Positions 9,076 through 14,384 of a DNA stretch of 26,141 bases are shown here, one piece after another. The DNA comes from a virus. Made by a program: the position numbers and the translations under genes. The stretch is taken from IMG/VR virus record IMGVR_UViG_3300032087_001361, positions 1 to 26,141 of that record; one strand, 5' to 3'. How positions within the stretch are numbered: the stretch's first letter is position 1; each line of letters starts with the position of its first letter. The notes beneath the pieces are model-generated. The model saw nothing but the letters and a program-made list of their open reading frames with translations, did no database searches and was not told where the DNA came from.

Positions 9076-9518
9076 AATTTGCAGGTGTAAAGTTTAAAGG
9101 CGGAAAGATTGTTATAATCTTAACTGCCCTATCTACATTAGCAGGTGGACTATGGGGTGGCTTTGAGTTTTATAAAGACTACCTTGATATGAAAACAAAG
9201 ATTCAAGAATACACTGCTCCTGATTTAACTTATCTAGAAAAAGAAATAGCTGTAATAAAATCAGAATTAGATTCTGTGCTAGCAGAAATAACTATTGTAG
9301 CAGACGTAGCAAAAGATTTAAAGAACGACATGAAAGCAGATTTGCGTAGTATGAATGGAGACATCCGACACATTACAGAAATAGTAAATGATGTAGAGGA
9401 TAGGCAGAAAGAAGATACACGCGAAATATTTGATGAGCTAAAAATAATTGAAGAACAATTAAATCTAGAAATAAATAAAGCATTAAATAATCCACTGTCA
9501 GCCTTGACAAATAAATAA
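9063..9518 (+). CDS. Membrane-anchored coiled-coil protein
   Basis: 151 residues from GTG 9063, overlapping the previous gene by 13 nt. Residues 1-13 (MAELEFAGVKFKG) are short and polar. A single hydrophobic segment lies at ~14-33 (KIVIILTALSTLAGGLWGG), followed by EFYKDYLDMK and then a long charged helical region to the C-terminus with heptad-like spacing. There is no signal-peptidase site, so it is probably a one-pass inner-membrane protein with an extended coiled coil. The layout is familiar from hypothetical proteins of marine phages. As third gene of the envelope cassette it may be a holin accessory, a spanin-like factor or part of an exclusion complex; nothing in the sequence decides between them. 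The -35 box of the promoter for the next gene lies within its last codons. Confidence 0.65.
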   Translation: MAELEFAGVKFKGGKIVIILTALSTLAGGLWGGFEFYKDYLDMKTKIQEYTAPDLTYLEKEIAVIKSELDSVLAEITIVADVAKDLKNDMKADLRSMNGDIRHITEIVNDVEDRQKEDTREIFDELKIIEEQLNLEINKALNNPLSALTNK

Positions 9519-9533
9519 TACTTCCTATATAAT
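9504..9533 (+). promoter_or_regulatory. Consensus sigma70 promoter upstream of hsp20
   Basis: TTGACA at 9504-9509 and TATAAT at 9528-9533 are exact matches to both bacterial sigma70 hexamers, separated by 18 nt. Transcription would begin near 9540, leaving a ~47-nt leader before the hsp20 start. The -35 box overlaps the 3' end of the preceding gene, so the hsp20 unit can be transcribed independently of the upstream structural genes. Confidence 0.75.
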
Positions 9534-9538
9534 ACACA

Positions 9539-9557
9539 TAGCCGCCGTAAGGGGCTA
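9539..9557 (+). promoter_or_regulatory. 5'-end stem-loop of the hsp20 leader
   Basis: The arms TAGCC(G)CC and GGGGCTA pair over seven base pairs with one bulged G and a GTAA loop, a GNRA-type tetraloop. The position coincides with the start predicted from the promoter, so the hairpin would sit at the extreme 5' end of the transcript, where such structures often slow mRNA decay. The role is inferred. Confidence 0.45.
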
Positions 9558-9586
9558 GTAAACTTCGCTTGCAAAGGAGGTATATT

Positions 9587-9985
9587 ATGACAAGCCTAGA
9601 ACAATACAATCCATTTTGGATAGGATTTGATGATCTATTCAACAGAATGAACTCATTCGAGTACACATCATTCCCACCATATAACATTAAAAAAGTAGAC
9701 TCTGAAAACTATGAGATCGAAATGGCTGTTGCTGGTTTTACCAAAGACGATGTGAAAGTTAAGTATGCAGAAAATACTTTAACCATCACAGGTAAAAAGA
9801 AAGATAAGCAAGAGTCCAAGCAAATGCTACACAAGGGCATATCAGAAAAGAACTTTAGTAAACAGTTCCAACTAGCTGATGACTTTGTGGTTGAAGATGC
9901 AGGGTTGCAAGATGGACTACTTTGTGTTAAACTTAAAAAGATAATTCCTGAAGAGAAGAAGGAAAAGATTATAGACATTAAGTAA
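9587..9985 (+). CDS. hsp20: Small heat shock protein, Hsp20/IbpA-like
   Basis: ATP-independent chaperone that holds unfolding proteins. The ATG at 9587 is chosen because AAAGGAGG (9573-9580) sits 6 nt before it; an upstream TTG at 9569 would place that site inside the coding region. The 132 residues match the IbpA pattern: PFWIGFDDLFNRMN near the start, PPYNIKKVDSENYEIEMAVA opening the alpha-crystallin domain, GFTKDDVKV, NTLTITGKK, HKGISEKNFSKQFQLAD, and the signature AGLQDGLLCVKL followed by an I-x-P tail (KIIPEE). Marine phages, notably T4-like cyanophages, are known to carry hsp20 genes. With its own consensus promoter and the GroES homologue two genes downstream, it probably supports capsid folding or protects host proteins during infection. 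Confidence 0.95.
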   Translation: MTSLEQYNPFWIGFDDLFNRMNSFEYTSFPPYNIKKVDSENYEIEMAVAGFTKDDVKVKYAENTLTITGKKKDKQESKQMLHKGISEKNFSKQFQLADDFVVEDAGLQDGLLCVKLKKIIPEEKKEKIIDIK

Positions 9986-9995
9986 TCTCACTTTC

Positions 9996-10019
9996 GGGGG
10001 TATCTTTCCAGGTGCCCCC
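9996..10019 (+). promoter_or_regulatory. G-run hairpin after hsp20 (GGGGGTATC / GGTGCCCCC arms)
   Basis: Arms 9996-10004 and 10011-10019 pair over nine base pairs, including two G-U wobbles, around a 6-nt loop. The right arm contains the recurring GTGCCCCC motif. The same two arms occur after the capsid gene at 13704-13729 with a different loop. No T-run follows, so a classical intrinsic terminator is doubtful; a processing or stability element is possible. Confidence 0.6.
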
Positions 10020-10043
10020 CACTTTCAGGTCACAGGAGAACCA

Positions 10044-10262
10044 ATGTTAGATCAAGTTAAGAATTACAAAGAACGTATGCAAAAAGTTTTGGCAGAAGCA
10101 ATTGCTGCCAATAATCAGCAACTCCTTAGCGGTACTGCTGATGACTATGCTGCCTATAGATTTTTAGTAGGCATAGGTCAGACATTAAACGACATGTCTG
10201 ATAGACTAGAAACCGAGTACAAGAAATTGTACAAAGACATTGCAGGAGGTAATGATGAGTAA
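10044..10262 (+). CDS. Small helical protein between hsp20 and groES (unknown)
   Basis: 72 residues, predicted almost wholly helical and charged (DQVKNYKERMQKVLAEAIAA at the start, NDMSDRLETEYKKLYKDIAG near the end). There is no signal peptide or membrane segment. ATG 10044 follows AGGAG at 10034-10038 with 5 nt spacing. The end overlaps the GroES start by 8 nt, so the two are probably translated together. I do not recognise a family. Its position between two chaperone genes makes a chaperone-adaptor role conceivable, but a head-assembly factor is equally possible. Confidence 0.65.
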   Translation: MLDQVKNYKERMQKVLAEAIAANNQQLLSGTADDYAAYRFLVGIGQTLNDMSDRLETEYKKLYKDIAGGNDE

Positions 10263-10584
10263 ACTACCAAAGCCACAAGGTTACAGGATGTTACTTAAAC
10301 CATGGGAACCACCAGCCGCAACAGCGGGAGGAATCCTATTATCTGATCAATCCAGAGAGCTCGCAAAATTTGCTTGCGTTGTATCTCAAGTAGTGGATAT
10401 GGGTCCAGAATGTTATAAGAACATGGACAAATCAGAAACAACATGGTGTAAAGTGGGCGACTATGTACTCACTGGTAAGTACGTTGGACTAAAGTTCAAG
10501 TATGAAAACGAAGACTATTCGATCATTAATGATGATGAAGTAGTCGCAATCGTACCAGAACCAGATAAAATAAAACATAGATAA
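10255..10584 (+). CDS. groES: GroES-like co-chaperonin
   Basis: Cap protein for the GroEL folding chamber; phages such as T4 (gp31) supply their own cap so that the capsid protein folds. The 109 residues show the GroES/Cpn10 layout: KPQGYRMLLKPWEPP as first strand, a mobile-loop-like PPAATAGGILLSD that carries the GGI-L motif contacting GroEL, a VVDMGPECYK turn, CKVGDYVLTGKYVGLKFKYE, and the C-terminal NDDEVVAIV. ATG 10255 is chosen because GGAGGT (10245-10250) lies 4 nt before it; ATG 10252 would leave 1 nt. It lies between the 72-aa gene and the scaffold gene, next to the head genes, which fits a role in folding the major capsid protein with host GroEL. The family assignment is firm; the client is inferred. 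Confidence 0.9.
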   Translation: MSKLPKPQGYRMLLKPWEPPAATAGGILLSDQSRELAKFACVVSQVVDMGPECYKNMDKSETTWCKVGDYVLTGKYVGLKFKYENEDYSIINDDEVVAIVPEPDKIKHR

Positions 10585-10588
10585 GCCC

Positions 10589-10618
10589 TTGCAATATAGC
10601 CACAAAATGTGGTATTAT
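10589..10618 (+). promoter_or_regulatory. Probable sigma70 promoter for the head gene block
   Basis: TTGCAA (10589-10594) and TATTAT (10613-10618) each differ from the consensus hexamer at a limited number of positions and are 18 nt apart, the same spacing as the promoter at 9504. The spacer ends with a perfect inverted repeat, CCACA-AAA-TGTGG (10600-10612), placed where a repressor or activator would act. The promoter would serve the scaffold-to-capsid genes. Confidence 0.5.
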
Positions 10619-10628
10619 ATTGTTCACA

Positions 10629-10651
10629 GCGTGAAACGCAGTTCGCAACTG
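10629..10651 (+). promoter_or_regulatory. Two short stem-loops in the scaffold leader
   Basis: GCGT-GAA-ACGC (10629-10639) and CAGTT-CGC-AACTG (10639-10651) are perfect small inverted repeats with 3-nt loops, lying just before the GGAGGT ribosome site of the scaffold gene. They may tune initiation or mRNA stability. Short stems of this size can arise by chance. Confidence 0.35.
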
Positions 10652-10663
10652 ACGGAGGTATAA

Positions 10664-11638
10664 ATGATAGAAGACCCAAAACAAGAAGAACTTAATCAAG
10701 AGGAAGAACTTGAGATTGAGATCGATGAAGGTGGGCAAGAACAAAGCCAACCTGAAGAGCAGCCAGCTCCAGAACCAGAAACTCCCGAAACAGATGATAC
10801 TGAAGATGATGAACCCGTAGAGGAAGAAGCATCAGCAGAACCAGAAACTGAAGAGGAAGAATCTGATGACAAAAGCAAATATGGCAAAAGAGCTGAGAAG
10901 CGAATCAAACGCCTAGTCAAGCAACGTAAAGAGCTTGAGGAAAGATTAAAAGCGTTAGAAGATGAGAAACAAAAGTTTCAATCTGAACGTGAAGAACTTC
11001 TAGGTAGATCCGCAGAGTCAGAACTAGCTGCAGTGAAGCAGTATGGTGATAGACTCAAGGCTCAAGAGAGAGAAGTATTGTCAACTCTTAAAGCTGCTAA
11101 AGAATCGGGCGACTTTGAAAAAGAGATTGAAGCTACTGATAAGCTAGCATCAATTAAAGCAGAGTCCTTGATTGTAAAGCAATATGAAGAGAAGGCAAAG
11201 TCAACTTCTACTAGAAAAGTTTCTGCTGAAGAAACTGCCAAGCCAGAAAAACAAGCACCTCTACCTGATAGAAGAGCTGTTCAATGGCAAAAAAGAAACT
11301 CATGGTTTGGAGGGCAAAACCAATCTGAAAAGATTATGACCCAAGCCGCCATGGTAATACATAAGGAGTTAATAGATGAAGGTGTATATCCTGACGCTGA
11401 TCCTGATGAGTACTATAGTGAACTTGATGCTCGCATCCGTTCTGAGTTTCCTGAAAAATTCAAGGCAGCGAACACAGCGAAAAAAGTACAAGTAGTAGCG
11501 GGTGGAACGCGCACTTCCCCCAGTGGCAAGCAAAAGGTCACATTGACTAAATCAGAAGTAGAGACTGCTAATAAGTTAGGAGTATCTTTACAAGAATATG
11601 CGCGACAAAAAATGCGCCGAGATGGAACGGCGGGATAA
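10664..11638 (+). CDS. Capsid scaffolding protein
   Basis: Internal scaffold that directs capsid-protein assembly and then leaves or is degraded. The 324 residues start with a very acidic, proline/glutamate-rich segment (1-68). A coiled coil follows at ~70-130 (KRAEKRIKRLVKQRKELEER, then LKALEDEKQK), with further helices to ~185. The conserved part has WQKRNSWFGGQN at ~206-217, MTQAAMVIHKELIDEG, and YYSELDARIRSEFPEKF at ~247-263. A C-terminal basic helix (LTKSEVETANKLGVSLQEYA, ~293-312) is of the kind that touches the coat protein. The order scaffold, small proteins, major capsid fits the usual head module. ATG 10664 follows GGAGGT. The identification rests on composition, length, conserved marine-phage scaffold motifs and position. 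Confidence 0.85.
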   Translation: MIEDPKQEELNQEEELEIEIDEGGQEQSQPEEQPAPEPETPETDDTEDDEPVEEEASAEPETEEEESDDKSKYGKRAEKRIKRLVKQRKELEERLKALEDEKQKFQSEREELLGRSAESELAAVKQYGDRLKAQEREVLSTLKAAKESGDFEKEIEATDKLASIKAESLIVKQYEEKAKSTSTRKVSAEETAKPEKQAPLPDRRAVQWQKRNSWFGGQNQSEKIMTQAAMVIHKELIDEGVYPDADPDEYYSELDARIRSEFPEKFKAANTAKKVQVVAGGTRTSPSGKQKVTLTKSEVETANKLGVSLQEYARQKMRRDGTAG

Positions 11639-11649
11639 GGAGTAGATGA

Positions 11650-12117
11650 ATGACACAGGCTACTAAGACAACTCGAACAACGCGAGCTTCGGGTACTCGC
11701 AAAAAGACGTGGACTCCACCGAGCAAATTGGAAACTCCAAAGGCTCCAGATGGTGTACACTATAGATGGGTTCGACATGAACTATTGGGTGATGATCACG
11801 CAGGTAATGTCCATGAAAGAACTCGTCAAGGATACGAGCCAGTTAGACCAGAAGAACTTGGCGGCGACTGGCAAGCGGATGTTTTAGACACAGGTAAACA
11901 TGCGGGTATAGTTAGATCAGGTGATTTGATTTTGATGAAGGTCGATCAAGAAATTGCAGACCAAAGAAATGAATACTTTGCTAACAAAACCAAAGCTGCA
12001 GAGGGAGCGGTCAACTCTGAGTTGCAGAAAAACAATAGCGCTGTTGCACCTATAAGCCAAGACGAACAGTCTTCCGTCTCAGTAGGCGGAGGAAGAAACG
12101 CAAAGTTTGAGGACTAA
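11650..12117 (+). CDS. Conserved small virion-region protein (unknown)
   Basis: 155 residues. A low-complexity threonine/arginine N-terminus (TQATKTTRTTRASGTRKKTW) is followed by a conserved core: WTPPSKLETPKAPDGVHYRW, VRHELLGDDHAGNVHERTRQ and GYEPVRPEEL, then a short strand with SGDLILMKV. A charged helical and glutamine/serine-rich tail follows. The core pattern is familiar from uncharacterised proteins placed between scaffold and capsid genes of marine phages. A role in head assembly is suggested only by position. ATG 11650 follows AAGGAG (11637-11642), which overlaps the scaffold stop. Confidence 0.7.
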   Translation: MTQATKTTRTTRASGTRKKTWTPPSKLETPKAPDGVHYRWVRHELLGDDHAGNVHERTRQGYEPVRPEELGGDWQADVLDTGKHAGIVRSGDLILMKVDQEIADQRNEYFANKTKAAEGAVNSELQKNNSAVAPISQDEQSSVSVGGGRNAKFED

Positions 12118-12125
12118 TCGTTTGG

Positions 12126-12162
12126 TTACCTCTGCTTTGCATAACAATAACAACGGAGGTAA
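12126..12162 (+). promoter_or_regulatory. Possible ribosome-site-sequestering hairpin
   Basis: TTACCTC (12126-12132) is the exact complement of GAGGTAA (12156-12162), which contains the Shine-Dalgarno sequence of the gene starting at 12166. The 7-bp stem with a 23-nt loop could hide the ribosome site and make translation conditional. Only sequence complementarity supports it. Confidence 0.35.
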
Positions 12163-12165
12163 AAC

Positions 12166-12765
12166 ATGGCATATGGTTTAAAGCCAGTTAAGCACGCTAA
12201 AGGTGGTATCGTAAGAACCAATAACTTTAGTGGTGTCAACGGTTACAGAATCGCTGCTACTGCTCCTAGTGCATTCTTCGAAGGCGATCTCGTGACTTTC
12301 TCATCAGGTAACATTGTTACTGATATGGGAGCAGCTTCACCAGGTGCAGTCGTAGGTGTATTCTGGGGTGCCGAATACGTTGACAATGCTTCAGGAGAAG
12401 TAAAATTTGTCAGAAGTATTCCAGCTTCAACTGTAGCTAAAGACAAGTACAAAGTGTACGTATATGATGATCCAGATATCATCTTCAAAATCGAAGCAGA
12501 CCAAGATACAACAGCTATCGCAGCTGCTGACGTAGGTAAAAACGTACAAATCGTAGCATCACCAACAGGTAGTGCTATCACACATAAATCAGGTCTTGTA
12601 GCAGATTCTAGCACAAAGAACACAACTAACACATTCCCACTAACTATCTTAGGTAGTGCAGAGTTAGATGATTCTTTCACATCAGCTGGAACATCTATGG
12701 ATATTTTGGTGAAAATCAATACTCATCAATTTGGACTAGGCGCTACTGGCGTAACAGGAATATAA
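12166..12765 (+). CDS. Putative head decoration (cement) protein
   Basis: 199 residues, beta-rich and with no cysteine. It opens with AYGLKPVKHAKGG, a pattern I associate with structural proteins encoded just before the capsid gene of marine podoviruses, followed by ATAPSAFFEGDLVTFSSGNI and GAVVGVFWGAEYVD. The C-terminal part is rich in T, S and D and ends HQFGLGATGVTGI. The beta character, the size and the place immediately upstream of the major capsid gene suggest a protein that binds the outside of the capsid lattice. GGAGGTAA precedes ATG 12166 and may be sequestered by an upstream complement. A role as an ordinary structural protein of the neck is not excluded. Confidence 0.65.
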   Translation: MAYGLKPVKHAKGGIVRTNNFSGVNGYRIAATAPSAFFEGDLVTFSSGNIVTDMGAASPGAVVGVFWGAEYVDNASGEVKFVRSIPASTVAKDKYKVYVYDDPDIIFKIEADQDTTAIAAADVGKNVQIVASPTGSAITHKSGLVADSSTKNTTNTFPLTILGSAELDDSFTSAGTSMDILVKINTHQFGLGATGVTGI

Positions 12766-12779
12766 TAGGAGGATAAATT

Positions 12780-13688
12780 ATGGCTATATCAAGAGCACAA
12801 ATCCTTAAAGAACTGGAGCCAGGGCTAAACGCGATTTTCGGAACTGAATATAACAGATACGAAAACGAGCACGCCGTCTTGTTCGATGAGGAAACATCCA
12901 ACAGAGCTTTCGAAGAAGAAGTACTCTTCCCAGGCTTTGGTAATGCAGGTGAGAAGTTCGAAGGTGCACCAGTAGCTTACGCTGATTCAGGCGAAGGTTA
13001 TGTATCTCGATACACTCACAAGACTGTAGCACTAGCATTCTCATTAACTGAGGAAGCTATGGAAGATAACTTATATGATAAGTTGTCAACCAGACTAACT
13101 AAAGCTTTAGCAAGAGCAATGGCTTCTGCTAAGCAACTTACAGCAGCTAACGTATATAACAATGCGTTCAGTGGTTCATACACAGGTGGTGACAATCAGC
13201 CGTTAATTTCTAACGCACACCCACTTCAGAACGGTAGCACAGGTTCTAACAGACCAGCTACTTACGCTGACTTATCTGAGACATCATTAGAAACAGCATT
13301 AATTGATATTGCTGGTCTAACAGATGACAAAGGTGTACCAGCTGCTATTCAAGGTAGAACCTTACACATCCCAAGACAATTAGTATTTGTTGCTGAGAGA
13401 TTAATGAAATCTCCAAACAGAGTAGCAACTGCTGACAATGACATCAATGCGATCAACTCTATGGGTATGCTTCCTGGTGGATACTTTGTGAACCACAGAT
13501 TCACAGACACTGATGCATTCTTCATTAGAACTGACGCTCCTAACGGTACAAAGATGTTCAACAGAGCAGCTATGAATACTAAGATGGAAGGTGACTTTGA
13601 AACAGGTAATGTACGATACAAAGCCAGAGAAAGATACAGCTTCGGTTGGTCTGACTGGAGAAGTGTCTACGGAAACCAAGGTGCTTAA
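12780..13688 (+). CDS. Major capsid protein (HK97-type fold expected)
   Basis: 302 residues that form the icosahedral shell. Recognisable features are an N-terminal helix (SRAQILKELEPGLNAIFG), EEVLFPGFGNAGEKFEGAPV, and a GYVSRYTHKTVALAFSLTEE strand-turn leading to a long spine-helix-like segment (KLSTRLTKALARAMASAKQ). The variable loop NAFSGSYTGGDNQPLISNAH and PLQNGSTGSNRPATYADLSE come next. The domain ends with FETGNVRYKARERYSFGWSD. This resembles the Mu gpT-like major head subunits. No long N-terminal prodomain is present, which agrees with a separate scaffold gene. A strong GGAGGATAA site precedes ATG 12780, as expected for the most abundant protein. A hairpin follows the stop, comparable in position to the terminator after T7 gene 10. 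Confidence 0.9.
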   Translation: MAISRAQILKELEPGLNAIFGTEYNRYENEHAVLFDEETSNRAFEEEVLFPGFGNAGEKFEGAPVAYADSGEGYVSRYTHKTVALAFSLTEEAMEDNLYDKLSTRLTKALARAMASAKQLTAANVYNNAFSGSYTGGDNQPLISNAHPLQNGSTGSNRPATYADLSETSLETALIDIAGLTDDKGVPAAIQGRTLHIPRQLVFVAERLMKSPNRVATADNDINAINSMGMLPGGYFVNHRFTDTDAFFIRTDAPNGTKMFNRAAMNTKMEGDFETGNVRYKARERYSFGWSDWRSVYGNQGA

Positions 13689-13703
13689 TCACTAATTCGG
13701 ATT

Positions 13704-13729
13704 GGGGGTATCCAACTTGCGGTGCCCCC
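13704..13729 (+). promoter_or_regulatory. G-run hairpin after the capsid gene (same arms as 9996)
   Basis: Arms GGGGGTATC (13704-13712) and GGTGCCCCC (13721-13729) are identical to those at 9996-10019, but the loop differs in length and sequence (8 nt). The conserved arms, including the two wobble positions, indicate a specific element rather than chance. The following bases are TTCC, not a T-run. Partial termination, RNase cleavage or 3' protection of capsid mRNA are candidate roles. Confidence 0.6.
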
Positions 13730-13799
13730 TTCCAAATGGATAAACTAAACAAACCCTAGACTGCACAAAAGCAGACTATATAAAAAAGGAGTATAGACT

Positions 13800-14027
13800 A
13801 TGGGAACAACAACTTTTTCAGGACCAGTGGTATCAACCAATGGTTTTCAATCTACATCAATTGCATTTGATGATCTGCCAACAGCTTCAGAAAGCACAGG
13901 CAGAATTATCTTTGTTAATGACGCATTGAAAGCATCTGAGACAGCAGGTAATGGTACAGGAAACTTAGTATTTTCTGACGGTTCAAACTGGATCAGAGTA
14001 GATACTGGCGCAACTGCTGGTAAATAA
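13800..14027 (+). CDS. Small structural protein (75 aa)
   Basis: 75 residues beginning GTTTFSGPVVSTNGF, followed by RIIFVNDALKASETAG and GNLVFSDGSNWIRVDTGA. The N-terminal pattern and the FSDGSNWIRV end resemble short beta-structured proteins often found next to capsid genes, and the end resembles tail-fibre modules with 'SDGTNWI' motifs. It is probably a minor head or fibre protein. AAGGAG (13786-13791) lies 8 nt before ATG 13800. No catalytic residues or membrane segments are seen. The 111-nt gap before it carries the capsid hairpin but no convincing promoter. Confidence 0.65.
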   Translation: MGTTTFSGPVVSTNGFQSTSIAFDDLPTASESTGRIIFVNDALKASETAGNGTGNLVFSDGSNWIRVDTGATAGK

Positions 14028-14033
14028 TTTAAC

Positions 14034-14051
14034 GGGGGAGGTAACTCCCCC
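14034..14051 (+). promoter_or_regulatory. Perfect hairpin with GTAA tetraloop
   Basis: GGGGGAG (14034-14040) and CTCCCCC (14045-14051) pair perfectly around a GTAA loop, in the 42-nt gap between two small virion genes. There is no T-run, so intrinsic termination is unlikely. It may set mRNA processing or stability, and it lies ahead of an AAGGAG ribosome site. Confidence 0.55.
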
Positions 14052-14069
14052 ACAACAAGGAGTTTATAA

Positions 14070-14375
14070 ATGGTAAGATCAGACTTAAGACCCGTAACAA
14101 GAACAGGCGATGGTCGCATGACTTATACAGATGGTGGTACAGACTACGTAGGAAGAACAAGACTACAGGGTATGATTATTGCCAATGATAATGTAGGTGC
14201 GGGTAGCGTGGTTTTCTATGACAATACATCTGCAACAGGTACAGCTCTATTAACTATTGACGTACCTCAAGGTGATGTAATGAATATAGGATTACCAGAT
14301 GCTGGTGTTCTTTTTAAGACAGGCATTTACGTAGATTTAACAAACATCTCAAGAGTAACTTTATTCGTTCAGTAA
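14070..14375 (+). CDS. Small beta-rich structural protein (101 aa)
   Basis: 101 residues with DYVGRTRLQGMIIANDNVGA, SVVFYDNTSATGTALLTIDV, VMNIGLPDAGVLFKTGIYVD and the ending SRVTLFVQ. This pattern of a short beta sandwich (a DN-x-SATGTALL turn, then G-I-x-F-x-x-G-I-Y-V) is common in small phage proteins encoded between capsid and adaptor genes. A head-surface or neck role is likely but unproven. AAGGAG precedes ATG 14070. Its TAA is followed, in the same reading frame, by GGG GGG CAC and the GTG start of the next gene, so the two frames are separated only by the stop codon. Confidence 0.65.
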   Translation: MVRSDLRPVTRTGDGRMTYTDGGTDYVGRTRLQGMIIANDNVGAGSVVFYDNTSATGTALLTIDVPQGDVMNIGLPDAGVLFKTGIYVDLTNISRVTLFVQ

Positions 14376-14384
14376 GGGGGGCAC

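Noticed and set aside
9569-9586. Upstream TTG start for the Hsp20 gene
   Set aside because: It would place the strong AAAGGAGG ribosome site inside the coding region; ATG 9587 has ideal spacing.
9996-10019. Calling the G-run hairpins classical intrinsic terminators
   Set aside because: None of them (9996, 13704, 14034, 22600) is followed by a T-run on the + strand, and the flanks read in reverse do not supply one either.
13717-13745. Possible promoter TTGCGG / TAAACT after the capsid gene
   Set aside because: Both hexamers are poor matches and overlap the conserved hairpin; not better than chance in AT-rich DNA.
13760-13775. Short inverted repeat CTGC-ACAAAA-GCAG before the 75-aa gene
   Set aside because: A 4-bp stem is expected by chance in a 110-nt gap and has no extension or recurrence.
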